Part shown: piece after piece, positions 9,258-17,900 of the stretch | Layout: each line of letters opens with the position of its first letter | Position numbering within the stretch: the stretch's first letter is position 1 | Source: Amycolatopsis circi | GTDB lineage: Bacteria > Actinomycetota > Actinomycetes > Mycobacteriales > Pseudonocardiaceae | NCBI RefSeq assembly: GCF_003385235.1 | Contig: NZ_PQIA01000019.1 | Span: 62,001-126,000, forward strand | Direction: 5' to 3' | DNA length: 64,000 nucleotides | Notes under the pieces: model-generated | Database searches by the model: none | What the model was told of the DNA's origin: nothing | The model's input: the letters and a program-made list of their open reading frames with translations, nothing else | Position numbers and translations under genes: made by a program

Positions 9258-11251
9258 CGGTAGCGCTCCGCTCGCTCGTGCAGCAGCATCGATCCTCGTC
9301 CCCGGCCCTGGGCCAGATGGTGGAATCCGCTTTCGATGGTGGCGTTGAGGGTGCCGCCCGGGTCGCCGAGCGGATCGCGCGCCAGCCACAGCGAAACGAC
9401 CAGCCACGCCACGGTGGTCTCCAGTTCGCCTTCCCATTCGCCGACGTGCTCCTGCACCTGCGTGTACGGGTCCGCGTTCTCCACCAGGCGGTTGGGCGCG
9501 GCGGTGATCGTGTCCAGTTCGGCGAGCCACGCTTCCGCGGTCGGCACGTCGAACTCGGCGTGCGCCGCGCTGAGCGGCTTGCACAGATGCGTCACCACCG
9601 CGTCGACGTTTTCGAGCGCCAGATCGTGGTAGCGCGCGGCGGCGACGCGGCCGTTCTTCTCGTAGAAATCGCGGCAGCGCGTGTGCACCTTTTCCCAGTT
9701 CAACGGGTGGTCGTCGGCGCGGGTCGCCAGCTTCCGCAGCAGCAACCGGCGCAGCCACGGGTGCAGGACGTAGCGCGACGGATCGTCCGGATCCGCCCGC
9801 AGCCACAGCTGATCGGCGAGCTGCTTGAAGAGCGGTCCCTCGCCCATCGGATTGCGCAGGTCGAGAATTTCCTTGTGGAACAGCATTTCCACGTCCACCG
9901 CGGCGCTCGCGGTGACGAGTTCCTGGCGGCTCGCGGTCGAAAAGTCTTGCAGCAGGTAGTCGCACATCTCGGCGAGCAACGTGGACTCGCTGCCGTCGTC
10001 GGCGGTTACCGTGGTGTACAAGGCTTCCCGCAAGGTGTTCGGGTTGGCCGATTCGTATCGCGCGGCGAGAGTCCGCAGGATTTCCCGCACCGCGCCGGGG
10101 TGTCCGTCGGTGAGCCGGGACAGAAACCGCGGCAGCCGCGACGTCGGGTGCACGTCGTGCGCGGCGGCGACATCGACGACGTCGCCGGTGGACAGCGTGC
10201 CGAGTTCCAGCAGGTACCACGGGGACCAGCGGTTGTCCGGCTGACCGGGGATCCAATCGGTTTCCACGTGCGCGGGCAGCCGCGGCACCGGCCATTCGAG
10301 CCCGCTGGTCCGATGCTCCGGGTTGCGGCGGATCTCCCGGTCGCTGCCGGGATGCGCGGTGACCATCGACCAGCTTTCGCCCCAGTCCGGATTCCACGTC
10401 CGGCTCGTCGCGATCACCACCAGCGGATCGGCCTCGTCCGGCGTGTGCCTGCGCGACTCGGCGAGCGCGCGCAGGAAGTCCTGTCCGCCCTTCGTGTGCG
10501 CGTTGTCCAGCAATACCAGGCAATTCATCGTCCGGCGGGTGCCGGAGATGCCGGAGTACGCGCGGCGCAGATCGGCGAGGAACGCGTCGCAGATGATCGC
10601 GTCGACCGCGGCCCGGTCGTCCTCGTCGCCGTGCGCGTGCTTGGCGATCTCGATCAGGAAGTCCTGGTGATTGCCGTGTCCGGTCGGCATGGCCTTGACC
10701 TTGCCCATCAGCCGCCGCCGGTCGTACCAGCTGAGTCCGCGCAGCAGCAGTTCGGTCGCCTCGTTCCAGCCGGGAAGGCTGTTGCCGGACGTGACCCCGC
10801 CGACGAGCTTGACCACGTCCACGATCGTGTCGCGATTGCGTTCCAGCGGCTGGTTTTTCGCGATCAGGTCCCGGAGCTTGCGCAGCGCGGCCCTGCGGTC
10901 GCCGAGTTCCACCGGCGCGCTGAGCACGAGCATGCACAGCCACAGCCGGGGAAACGCGATACGGCCGAATTGCCGCCATTGCCTTCCGAGATCGAACGCC
11001 AAGTGGCCCAGCAGTTCCCGCGGCTGAATCTGCTCCCAGTCGCGCCGCTCGAAATCGACGAGCGCGTGCGGGAGGTCCTCGCATCGGGTGCGCAATTCCT
11101 CCAGCAGTGCCGACTTTCCCGAACCGCGCACGCCGAGCGCCACCGCGATCGGCAGCGGTCTGCTCTGCCCTCCCGGACGGCTCAGCAGTTCTTCGACCAG
11201 CCTCCCGGTGATCGAACGTACTCCGGACAAGCGATGCGCATCGACGGGCAT
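9254..11251 (-). CDS. STAND-like P-loop NTPase, partner of the membrane-anchored binding protein
   Basis: A 665-residue cytoplasmic protein with an N-terminal nucleotide-binding module: Walker A GVRGSGKSAL (Lys46), Walker B NCLVLLDNAH, a sensor-like VVIATSRTWNPDWG, and a later LTDGHPGAVREIL that matches the GxP element of STAND/NB-ARC-type NTPases. The C-terminal 250 residues are helical and Trp-rich with no domain I recognise. AAAGGGGGAC precedes the ATG. Its stop overlaps the start of the binding-fold protein gene, and no other gene is in the unit. STAND proteins act as signal-induced switches in regulation, cell death and antiphage defence. Which of these applies here cannot be read from the sequence. 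Confidence 0.7.
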   Translation of the reverse strand: MPVDAHRLSGVRSITGRLVEELLSRPGGQSRPLPIAVALGVRGSGKSALLEELRTRCEDLPHALVDFERRDWEQIQPRELLGHLAFDLGRQWRQFGRIAFPRLWLCMLVLSAPVELGDRRAALRKLRDLIAKNQPLERNRDTIVDVVKLVGGVTSGNSLPGWNEATELLLRGLSWYDRRRLMGKVKAMPTGHGNHQDFLIEIAKHAHGDEDDRAAVDAIICDAFLADLRRAYSGISGTRRTMNCLVLLDNAHTKGGQDFLRALAESRRHTPDEADPLVVIATSRTWNPDWGESWSMVTAHPGSDREIRRNPEHRTSGLEWPVPRLPAHVETDWIPGQPDNRWSPWYLLELGTLSTGDVVDVAAAHDVHPTSRLPRFLSRLTDGHPGAVREILRTLAARYESANPNTLREALYTTVTADDGSESTLLAEMCDYLLQDFSTASRQELVTASAAVDVEMLFHKEILDLRNPMGEGPLFKQLADQLWLRADPDDPSRYVLHPWLRRLLLRKLATRADDHPLNWEKVHTRCRDFYEKNGRVAAARYHDLALENVDAVVTHLCKPLSAAHAEFDVPTAEAWLAELDTITAAPNRLVENADPYTQVQEHVGEWEGELETTVAWLVVSLWLARDPLGDPGGTLNATIESGFHHLAQGRGRGSMLLHERAERYR

Positions 11252-11307
11252 CGTCCCCCTTTGGCCCGGGCGGCCCCGCTCCCTGCCGCCGCAAACGTCG
11301 CGGAATA

Positions 11308-11313
11308 ACTATA
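11308..11313 (-). promoter_or_regulatory. Possible -10 element upstream of the NTPase gene
   Basis: TATAGT on the minus strand about 57 bases upstream of the ATG at 11251, in a short AT-rich patch (ATAACTATAATG) that stands out from the surrounding GC-rich DNA. No convincing -35 is seen at the right distance. Confidence 0.35.
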
Positions 11314-11454
11314 ATGAGCCGCGGGTACGCGCGCAGAAGTTAGCGAAGATTTTTGCCCGGTCGGCGAAGATCGTTTTCCCGGATCAGCTAGTCCGCGCTG
11401 GTCAGGTATCGCCGAAAATGGAATATCACGATTTCCCGCGCGAGCGAATTCCGC

Positions 11455-11928
11455 TCAGCCGCGCACCAGCAGCGCGGTCGCGACCGCCGCGATGCCCTCG
11501 CCCCGTCCGGTCAGCCCGAGCCCGTCCGACGTCGTTCCCGAGACGCTCACCGGCCCGCCGGCGGCGTCGCTCAGCACCTGTTGCGCCTCGTCGCGCCGTT
11601 TCCCGATCCGGGGGTGGTTGCCGATGACCTGGACGGTCGCGTTGGCCACCTGCCAGCCCTCGGCCCGCAGCAACGCGCGCACCTCGACGAGCATGTCGGT
11701 GCCGTGCGCGCCGTCCATGCGCGGATCGCCGGTGCCGAACACCGCGCCGAGATCGCCGAGGCCGGCGGCGGACAGCAGGGCGTCGCACAGCGCGTGTGCC
11801 GCGACGTCGCCGTCGGAGTGGCCCGCGCAGCCGTCGACTCCCGGCCATCGCAAGCCCGCCATCCAGCATTCGCGGCCCGGCTCGACCGGATGGACGTCGA
11901 CGCCGTTGCCTACCCGCAGATCGGTCAC
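11455..11928 (-). CDS. ispF: 2-C-methyl-D-erythritol 2,4-cyclodiphosphate synthase
   Basis: Catalyses the cyclisation step of the methylerythritol phosphate pathway to isopentenyl diphosphate. The 157-residue length is normal. Metal ligands are Asp11 and His13 in GVDVHPV and the His in the [12 protein letters not shown] block. The C-terminal motif [19 protein letters not shown] is intact. The GTG start at 11928 overlaps the ispD stop (GTGA), so the two are translationally coupled, as in other actinobacteria. Confidence 0.95.
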   Translation of the reverse strand: MTDLRVGNGVDVHPVEPGRECWMAGLRWPGVDGCAGHSDGDVAAHALCDALLSAAGLGDLGAVFGTGDPRMDGAHGTDMLVEVRALLRAEGWQVANATVQVIGNHPRIGKRRDEAQQVLSDAAGGPVSVSGTTSDGLGLTGRGEGIAAVATALLVRG

Positions 11929-12581
11929 AGGGGATCCTCTCGGTCCCCGCCTGCGACGAGCGCCTCGGCGAGGGTGAGTTCGAAGGCGCTCGCGACGCGC
12001 ATCGCGTCCGGATCGCCGGGGACGGTGGCCGCGCCCGCGGTGTCGGCGAGACCGGGGTCAGCGGAATCGGCGAGTGCGGAACGGAAAGCGGAAAGGGAAA
12101 AACCAACCGGGGTTTGCGCGCTGCGGAGTCCGTCGCGATCCACCGTGGCGGTGACAATTCCGGTTTCGTCAGTGGTTTTCACCGTGTCGGACATCGGCAG
12201 CACCGGCACCGCGACGGGCGCGCCTTCCCGGACCGCGGCCAGCACCTGCCGGACCGTCCGTTGTGGAGTGAACGCCCGCAGCGCGTCGTGCACCAGCACG
12301 ACGGCGTCCGGGGAAAGAAGCGGCTCGACGGCGGCGAATACCTGCCGGAGCGATTCGCCGGAAACGACCCGGCAGCCGAGGCCGTGCACAGCCTCGGAAA
12401 ACGACTTCGCACACCGCTCGGGGGCTGCGGCGACCACCAGATCGATCTCCGGTGTGCCGAGCAGCCCCCGCACGGTGTGCGTGAGTAGTGCTGCACCGCC
12501 GACCGCCGCGAGCGCTAGCTCGGGATCGACCGGATGGTGCGCGACAGTCACGAACGCGACACTGAGCACCTGTGGGTTCAT
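11925..12581 (-). CDS. ispD: IspD-type cytidylyltransferase, lacking the CTP-binding loop
   Basis: By position (carD-ispD-ispF) and sequence this is the 2-C-methyl-D-erythritol 4-phosphate cytidylyltransferase homologue, 218 residues. Later family blocks are recognisable: [26 protein letters not shown] and [10 protein letters not shown]. The N-terminal glycine-rich CTP-binding loop (a G-x-G-x-R...PK pattern in active IspD) is absent; the protein opens instead with [17 protein letters not shown]. The acidic TDDA block before the C-terminus is also replaced. Other reading frames do not supply the missing motif, so this is not a simple frameshift. It is either a highly diverged enzyme or an inactive relative with a second IspD elsewhere. 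Downstream it is coupled to ispF. Confidence 0.75.
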   Translation of the reverse strand: MNPQVLSVAFVTVAHHPVDPELALAAVGGAALLTHTVRGLLGTPEIDLVVAAAPERCAKSFSEAVHGLGCRVVSGESLRQVFAAVEPLLSPDAVVLVHDALRAFTPQRTVRQVLAAVREGAPVAVPVLPMSDTVKTTDETGIVTATVDRDGLRSAQTPVGFSLSAFRSALADSADPGLADTAGAATVPGDPDAMRVASAFELTLAEALVAGGDREDPL

Positions 12582-12636
12582 CAGGTCGTGATCGTAGGGA
12601 ACCGGTTGCCTTGGCGGCGAACCGGACGACCCGGGG

Positions 12637-13128
12637 TCAGACCGTCGCGGTCTCCAGAACCTCGTCGAGGAGCGTTTCCGCCTTGCCCTCGTCGGTGCCC
12701 TCCGCGAGCGCGAGCTCGCTGACCAGGATTTGCCGTGCTTTCGCCAGCATGCGTTTCTCGCCGGCTGAAAGTCCGCGGTCCTTTTCTCGCCGCCAGAGGT
12801 CGCGCACCACTTCGGCCACCTTGTTCACATCGCCGGAGGCGAGTTTCTCCAGGTTGGCCTTGTACCGACGAGACCAGTTCGTGGGCTCTTCGGTGTGCGG
12901 AGCACGCAGAACATCGAAGACCTTGTCCAGTCCCTCTTGCCCGACGACATCGCGTACGCCGACGATCTCGGCGTTGTCAGCGGGCACGCGAACCGTAAGA
13001 TCCCCTTGCGCGACTTTGAGGACGAGGTACTTCTTTTCCTCGCCCTTGATCACGCGGGTCTCGATGGCTTCGATGAGTGCGGCACCGTGGTGCGGGTAGA
13101 CGACGGTCTCTCCGACCTTGAAAACCAT
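12637..13128 (-). CDS. carD: CarD-family RNA polymerase-binding transcription factor
   Basis: CarD binds the RNA polymerase beta subunit and promoter DNA and stabilises open complexes, notably at rRNA promoters. The 163 residues start with the RNA-polymerase-interaction domain ([20 protein letters not shown]) and continue into the helical DNA-binding domain, which has the conserved Trp region ([13 protein letters not shown] and [15 protein letters not shown]). Length and motifs match the mycobacterial protein. A TAGGAT -10 element lies 28-33 bases upstream of the ATG. The ispD gene follows after 55 bases. Confidence 0.96.
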   Translation of the reverse strand: MVFKVGETVVYPHHGAALIEAIETRVIKGEEKKYLVLKVAQGDLTVRVPADNAEIVGVRDVVGQEGLDKVFDVLRAPHTEEPTNWSRRYKANLEKLASGDVNKVAEVVRDLWRREKDRGLSAGEKRMLAKARQILVSELALAEGTDEGKAETLLDEVLETATV

Positions 13129-13155
13129 GTGTCCTCTGCCCCTTTCGCTGACTCC

Positions 13156-13161
13156 ATCCTA
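13156..13161 (-). promoter_or_regulatory. Probable -10 element of carD
   Basis: TAGGAT on the minus strand, 28 bases before the carD ATG, within GTGATAGGATGG. The -35 region is not clear. CarD-dependent or housekeeping-sigma promoters often have this -10 form. Confidence 0.45.
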
Positions 13162-13402
13162 TCACGGCTGTTCGGCGGCCACCTAGCGGCCCGGGATCGT
13201 CGTCGCAGGTCAGCGGCCTGAGCAGGGCTTGACAAACCGGTTTTCGCCGTGCTCATGCAGGTGAGCCACGAGCACCTCGGCCGGCACCGCGGGATCCTTT
13301 GTGGACAGTCGATCGGCCGGGAACGCACACCGGTTCCGCGGGCGGAGAACCGCCCGGCTAGTCTTCGGGAAGGACGAGGCCGTGAAAGGGAAGGACTCTG
13401 AC

Positions 13403-14095
13403 GTGAGGCTGCAGAATCGCCGCGTGCTCGGCGCAGGCGTGTCGGCGCTCGGCGCCGCACTCGTGCTCGCCGGTTGCGGAGCCGGTCAGATCACCCAGAC
13501 CGACACCCAGCAGCCCGCCGTCAACGGCACCTATGCCCAGGTGAAGACGATCGTGCTGCGCAACGTCGCGGTGCAGTACCCGGCGCAGGGCCCCGGCTAC
13601 GCGGCCGGTTCGCCCGCCCCGCTCACGCTCACCGTGATCAACCAGGGCCAGAAGGACGACAAGCTCGTCTCGGTGACCTCCGAGGGCGCTTCCGGTCCCG
13701 CGCAGATCTCCGGGGACTCGACGATCGTCGCGGGCCACTCGCTCGTGATCGGCCCGGCCGACGCGGTCGAGCAGGGCGCCCCGGCGCTGCCGGAATCGGC
13801 GAACAGCACGCCGGCCTCCGACGCGAACTCGGCCGCCAACGGCGCGCCCAGCTCGGCTCCGAACTCCGCCCCGAACAGCGCGTCGAACTCGGCCCCCAAC
13901 TCGGCGTCGAGCGTGCCGCAGGCGGGCGAGAACGGCGGCGCGGAGAGCCAGCTCGGCACCGGCAAGGTCGTGTTGCAGGGCCTCAAGCAGCCGCTGTGGC
14001 CGGGCGCGACGATCAAGGTCACCTTCACCTTCCAGAACGCCGGCCCGATCGTGGTCGAGCTGCCGGTCGCCGCGCCGGCGCACCCGCGCTCCTGA
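13403..14095 (+). CDS. Secreted lipoprotein, 230 aa
   Basis: A lipoprotein of unknown function. The N-terminus RLQNRRVLGAGVSALGAALV is a basic plus hydrophobic signal ending in the lipobox VLAGC, so the Cys near residue 25 would be lipid-modified. The middle contains a Ser/Asn/Ala/Pro-rich linker (about residues 140-185) made of repeated APNSA-like units. The flanking parts look like beta-sandwich segments (PLTLTVINQGQ and TIKVTFTFQNAGPIVVE). I chose the GTG at 13403 because GGGAAGG lies about 9 bases before it. A GTG at 13382 is an alternative, and a TAGTCT -10-like hexamer at 13359-13364 fits either. It diverges from carD and is followed by radA. Confidence 0.8.
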   Translation: MRLQNRRVLGAGVSALGAALVLAGCGAGQITQTDTQQPAVNGTYAQVKTIVLRNVAVQYPAQGPGYAAGSPAPLTLTVINQGQKDDKLVSVTSEGASGPAQISGDSTIVAGHSLVIGPADAVEQGAPALPESANSTPASDANSAANGAPSSAPNSAPNSASNSAPNSASSVPQAGENGGAESQLGTGKVVLQGLKQPLWPGATIKVTFTFQNAGPIVVELPVAAPAHPRS

Positions 14096-14138
14096 TCGCG
14101 GCCGCGGTTTTGTCGGTGCCCGCCGATAGCCTCGCGGC

Positions 14139-15500
14139 GTGGTGAAGAAGAGCAACACCGTCCACCGGTGCGCGGAATGCGGGTACGAAACGGCGAAGTG
14201 GGTCGGTCGCTGCCCGGAATGCCACGCGTGGGGCACCCTTGAGGAGCGCGGCTCCGCGAAACCGGCCATCGCGCGGGTGGCCGCCGGAGCGCCGAGCGCG
14301 CCCGCGCGGCCGATCGCCGAGGTCGACGTCGAGGCAGCCCGGGCGAAGGCCACCGGCGTGCCGGAGCTGGACCGCGTGCTCGGCGGCGGGCTCGTGCCGG
14401 GAGCGGTCGCGCTGCTGGCGGGCGAACCCGGGGTCGGCAAGTCCACGCTGCTGCTCGAAGTCGCCTATCAATGGGCGGTCACGGCCGGGCGTTCGCTGTA
14501 CGTCACCGGCGAGGAATCCGCGGGACAGGTCCGGCTGCGCGCCGAGCGCACCGGCAACGTGCACGGTGAGATGTACCTCGCCGCGGAGAGCGATCTGTCC
14601 GCGATCCTCGGGCACGTCGACGCGGTGAAGCCGGGCGTGCTGATCGTCGATTCGGTCCAGACCATGGCGTCGCCGCAGGTCGAGGGCTCGCCGGGCGGCG
14701 TGACGCAGGTCCGCGCGGTCACCTCCGGGCTCGTCGCGCTCGCCAAGGAACGCGGGCTGCCGGTCGTGCTCGTGGGACATGTCACGAAGGACGGTTCGGT
14801 CGCCGGTCCGCGCGTGCTGGAGCACCTGGTGGACGTGGTGCTGCAATTCGAGGGCGACAAGCATTCGACGCTGCGGATGGTGCGCGGCATCAAGAACCGG
14901 TTCGGCGCGGCGGACGAGATCGGCTGTTTCGAACTCACCGAGGAAGGCATCGTCGGGGTTCCGGATCCGTCCGGGCTGTTCATGAGCCGGACGGCGGAAC
15001 CGGTGCCGGGAACCGCGATCACGGTCGCGGTCGAAGGAAAGCGGCCGCTGCTGGGCGAGGTGCAGGCGCTGGTGTCGAGCAGCGGCATGCCGCAGCCGCG
15101 GCGTGCGGTGAGCGGCCTCGATTCGGCCCGGATCGCCATGGTGCTCGCCGTGATGGAGAAACGCGGCCGGATGAAGCTCGGCGACAAGGACGTCTACGTC
15201 GCGACGGTCGGCGGCATGAAGATCACCGAGCCCGCCATCGACCTGGCGCTGGTGCTCGCGCTGACCTCGTCCCTGCACGACGTGGCCTTGTCGCCGCGGT
15301 TGGTGGCGGTGGGCGAGGTCGGGCTGGCGGGCGAGATCCGGCGGGTGCCGAACGTCGCCCGCCGGCTGGCCGAGGCGGCGCGGCTGGGCTTCACGCACGC
15401 GTTGGTGCCGCCGGATTCCGGCAAGCTGCCGGACGGCATCCGGGTGCTGGAGGTGCCCGACGTGGCGAGCGCGCTCAACGCGGCGAACCACGCGAAATGA
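14139..15500 (+). CDS. radA: DNA repair protein RadA
   Basis: RadA is a RecA-like, DnaB-type helicase that promotes branch migration during recombinational repair. At 453 residues it has every expected part: an N-terminal C4 zinc finger (CAECGYETAKWVGRCPEC), Walker A GEPGVGKST, the RadA-specific KNRFG motif (IKNRFGAADEIG) and a C-terminal Lon-protease-like domain. The GTG at 14139 is preceded at 6 bases by TAGCCT with no Shine-Dalgarno, suggesting a leaderless message. disA, its usual actinobacterial neighbour, does not follow; radA instead abuts the convergent gene at 15501. Confidence 0.96.
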   Translation: MVKKSNTVHRCAECGYETAKWVGRCPECHAWGTLEERGSAKPAIARVAAGAPSAPARPIAEVDVEAARAKATGVPELDRVLGGGLVPGAVALLAGEPGVGKSTLLLEVAYQWAVTAGRSLYVTGEESAGQVRLRAERTGNVHGEMYLAAESDLSAILGHVDAVKPGVLIVDSVQTMASPQVEGSPGGVTQVRAVTSGLVALAKERGLPVVLVGHVTKDGSVAGPRVLEHLVDVVLQFEGDKHSTLRMVRGIKNRFGAADEIGCFELTEEGIVGVPDPSGLFMSRTAEPVPGTAITVAVEGKRPLLGEVQALVSSSGMPQPRRAVSGLDSARIAMVLAVMEKRGRMKLGDKDVYVATVGGMKITEPAIDLALVLALTSSLHDVALSPRLVAVGEVGLAGEIRRVPNVARRLAEAARLGFTHALVPPDSGKLPDGIRVLEVPDVASALNAANHAK

Positions 15501-16595
15501 TCACTCTCCCGCCCGGTCGGTGGTCTCGGAGGAGAACTGGGCGGAGCTGACCAGGATGCCGGGCGAGAACCCGGCGACGGGGCTCGTGGCGAGCACCTGG
15601 ATGTCGGTCAGCTGAGCCCGCGTCGGGTTGGCCGAGACGAGCATTTTGTACGGGCCGGCGGGGACCGCGTACTGCACGAAGTCCGGACCGATCTGCACCA
15701 GCTGGAAGCCGAGCGCCGGGTCGTCCATCGCTTTCAGGAGGGCGCCCCGCAGCTCGCGCGACGCGTACCCGGAAGCGAGGACGTTCAGGATCATCCCGGT
15801 CGCCGACGGATAGCTGACGAGGCTGGGGTCCTTCGGAGCGCCGTAGTTCAACGGCTGCGGCAGCGGTCCGTCGCTGGCGGGCAACAACTCCGGAGGGATG
15901 CGGTCCTGCAGGAGGCGATTGGTCAGCCTGTTCGGGTCGGTCGGCAGGTTCGCGACGAATTCCGGGGTCGGGTGGGACCAGGCCAGTCCAGTGCCGGCAG
16001 ACGAATCTCCGGGAAAGCGGGAGTCGGGCGTGAACCGCCCGCCGCGCGCGGACTCCTCGGTCTGGGAAGGCCCGGGCAATTTCGCGCTGTCCCGGGGCTC
16101 CCCGCCGAGCAGGGTCGGCGGTTCGGCCCGGATCCAGCGGCGTTTCCAGATTCCGGACGGGTCGGCCGGAATCCACACGTCCACCTGTTCCTTGACCCTG
16201 AACACACTGGTCCCGCTCACCAACGCGGTGCGGCTGTACTTGGTCACGACGTGGGTGAACGGCGCGCCCGCTTCGCGGCGGTCCGCTGGGGAGCCCGGGC
16301 CCGCGGGCGCCAGCGTCGAGGGCGCGCTGGCGAGTTCCCGGACTACGACCACGCCGCCGGTGACGAGCAAGACCGCGGCGGCCACGGCGATCCATCGCCA
16401 CGCACCGGAGCGCTGTTTCCGTTGCGGGACAACGGGTTCGTCCGATTCGCTCACTGCCGCGGCGGCTCGCATCATGCTGGCGCGGGCCCGGTCGAGTTCG
16501 GCGCGGTCGGTGGTCGCCTCGTGCGGGTGCAGCGCGGCGAGCGCCTCGTCGAGTTCGGCATCGGACCACAGATGCCGCACGGTGTCGTCGTTCAC
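15501..16595 (-). CDS. CU044_5270-type membrane protein coupled to an ECF sigma factor
   Basis: A 364-residue protein with a cytoplasmic N-terminus of about 65 residues (Asp/Glu/Ala-rich, DDTVRHLWSDAELDEALAAL), one membrane helix (WRWIAVAAAVLLVTGGVVVV) and a large extracellular part. The layout resembles the CU044_5270 family, whose genes usually follow ECF sigma genes and which are assumed to act as anti-sigma or signal-transducing partners. The GTG start overlaps the sigma gene stop by GTGA, so the two are made together. Its 3' end abuts the radA stop with no spacer. Lacking a zinc-finger anti-sigma motif, its control mechanism is not known. Confidence 0.75.
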   Translation of the reverse strand: MNDDTVRHLWSDAELDEALAALHPHEATTDRAELDRARASMMRAAAAVSESDEPVVPQRKQRSGAWRWIAVAAAVLLVTGGVVVVRELASAPSTLAPAGPGSPADRREAGAPFTHVVTKYSRTALVSGTSVFRVKEQVDVWIPADPSGIWKRRWIRAEPPTLLGGEPRDSAKLPGPSQTEESARGGRFTPDSRFPGDSSAGTGLAWSHPTPEFVANLPTDPNRLTNRLLQDRIPPELLPASDGPLPQPLNYGAPKDPSLVSYPSATGMILNVLASGYASRELRGALLKAMDDPALGFQLVQIGPDFVQYAVPAGPYKMLVSANPTRAQLTDIQVLATSPVAGFSPGILVSSAQFSSETTDRAGE

Positions 16596-17215
16596 TGTTC
16601 CTTCGCCTCCTCGCGGGTCGATGCGGCTGCGTTGGTGCGCAGCCATCTGCGGATCCGGTGCAATCGCGAGCGCACGGTGCCCGGCGGGATGCCGAGCGCC
16701 TCGGCGACTTCGACCGGTTCCAGCCCGGCCCACGAGACCAGCAGCAGCGTGTCGCGGTCGGCGACGCTCAGCTTCGCGAGCGCGCCGGCCAGCTGTGCCG
16801 CGCGGGCCTGGGCGTCCACCTGCTCGGCGACCCGGGTGTCGTGCCCGCCGTGGCCGCGGTCGCTGGAATTCGCGAGCCGTGCGGTGGCTCGCAGCGCCCG
16901 GGTTTCGCCGCGGACGTGGTGGCGCAGCAGGTTCGTCGCGATCCCGTACAGCCACGAGCGCGCGGTGCCCAGCTCCGGCCGGTAAGACTCCCGCCGGCGC
17001 AGCGCGACGAGGAACGTCTCGGCGACTAGGTCGTGCGCGGTTTCCGGGCCGACGCGGCGCGCGAGGTAGCGGTGCATGGTCGCCGCGTGCGCGTCGAACA
17101 GCCGCCCGAAGGCCGGGGCGGGATCGGGTCCGCCCAGGTCGGGGCGGTCCTGCGGGCCGGTCGACACCGGCTCGGGACCGTCATGGGTCACCTGCATACC
17201 TGTTCTTGCCCGCAT
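16592..17215 (-). CDS. ECF-type RNA polymerase sigma factor
   Basis: About 207 residues. Sigma-2 region: FGRLFDAHAATMHRYLARRV, then AHDLVAETFLVALRRRESYR and the DNA-melting helix SWLYGIATNLLRHHVR. Sigma-4 region: LAKLSVADRDTLLLVSWAGL, ending in a helix-turn-helix EVAEALGIPPGTVRSRLHRIR. The exact start is uncertain: ATG at 17215 or at 17197, with neither showing a strong ribosome binding site. It is translationally coupled to the transmembrane partner at 15501-16595, which probably controls its activity. The signal and target promoters are unknown. Confidence 0.9.
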   Translation of the reverse strand: MRARTGMQVTHDGPEPVSTGPQDRPDLGGPDPAPAFGRLFDAHAATMHRYLARRVGPETAHDLVAETFLVALRRRESYRPELGTARSWLYGIATNLLRHHVRGETRALRATARLANSSDRGHGGHDTRVAEQVDAQARAAQLAGALAKLSVADRDTLLLVSWAGLEPVEVAEALGIPPGTVRSRLHRIRRWLRTNAAASTREEAKEQ

Positions 17216-17236
17216 GGCTGGCGAGCGTTCACGGCG

Positions 17237-17770
17237 TTACCAGATGGGGTGGTCGCTGAACTTCTCCAGCGTGCTCACCGACGGCCGGACGAACCAGAGC
17301 CCGGCGCTGTAGCCGATCAGGCCGATGGCGAAATTCGCGAACGTCGCGAGCAGTTCGGTGAAGCCGAGCTTGCCGTGGTTGCCCCAGAGATCCACCAGCG
17401 CGGACACCCCGAGCGCGATCAGGCAGCTGACCGAGAGCACGGTGAAACAGGCGGTGAGCGCCGCGCGCGTGCCCCGGGCCCGGGCGGTCACCAGGTAGTC
17501 GCCTTGCAGGCAGCGGCGCGCCGACAGCACCACCACGGCGATGGCGAGCACGGACAGCATCGGCAGCAGCAGGGCGGCGAGACCGAGCAGGCCGCGCGGC
17601 AGGCTGTGCCCGTGCAGCGGACGGTTCACGAGCGCGGTGATGCCGAAAACGAGCAGCGTGCCGATCGCCAGGGAAACCCCAATGACCACGGAAGCGACGC
17701 GCACCCGGGCGGCGAACAACGGCGGCAGCGGGGCGTACCCCGCGGACTGCTGCCCGTAGTACTGCTTCAC
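17237..17770 (-). CDS. Four-helix membrane protein of unknown function
   Basis: A 177-residue protein with four hydrophobic segments (around VASVVIGVSLAIGTLLVFGI, LLGLAALLLPMLSVLAIAVVV, ALTACFTVLSVSCLIALGVS and LLATFANFAIGLIGYSAGL). The N-terminus is short and Gln/Tyr-rich (KQYYGQQSAGY). The GTG at 17770 is chosen because GGAGGTGAT lies about 6 bases upstream, whereas the longer frame starting at 17809 has no such site. It precedes the ECF sigma gene by about 20 bases on the same strand and may be cotranscribed with it. I do not recognise the family. Confidence 0.7.
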   Translation of the reverse strand: MKQYYGQQSAGYAPLPPLFAARVRVASVVIGVSLAIGTLLVFGITALVNRPLHGHSLPRGLLGLAALLLPMLSVLAIAVVVLSARRCLQGDYLVTARARGTRAALTACFTVLSVSCLIALGVSALVDLWGNHGKLGFTELLATFANFAIGLIGYSAGLWFVRPSVSTLEKFSDHPIW

Positions 17771-17814
17771 CGCATCACCTCCGCGCCGGCAACCCGAACG
17801 AACGTGCAAATGCT

Positions 17815-17863
17815 CGTGAAGGCCACCTTAACGGAATGCGATTCCGGCAAGGCGGCCTTCACG
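17815..17863 (-). terminator. Inverted repeat, likely terminator behind the OtsB-GH15 gene
   Basis: Ten-base perfect arms CGTGAAGGCC (17815-17824) and GGCCTTCACG (17854-17863) separated by 29 bases. It lies just past the 3' end of the gene at 17901-20438 and upstream of the membrane protein gene. The loop is long for a simple terminator, so it may instead be a dispersed intergenic element. Confidence 0.45.
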
Positions 17864-17900
17864 GCACTTGTCACCGAGGCGTGCTAACGGGCTTGCCTGA

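Noticed and set aside
9278..11308. A 676-codon open frame on the plus strand
   Set aside because: Antisense to the NTPase gene, rich in Arg, Gln and Val, with no domain. It is a shadow of the real gene.
11925..12640. Frameshift explaining the missing IspD loop
   Set aside because: None of the three minus-strand frames over the N-terminal region or the upstream 60 bases encodes the G-x-G-x-R...PK motif.
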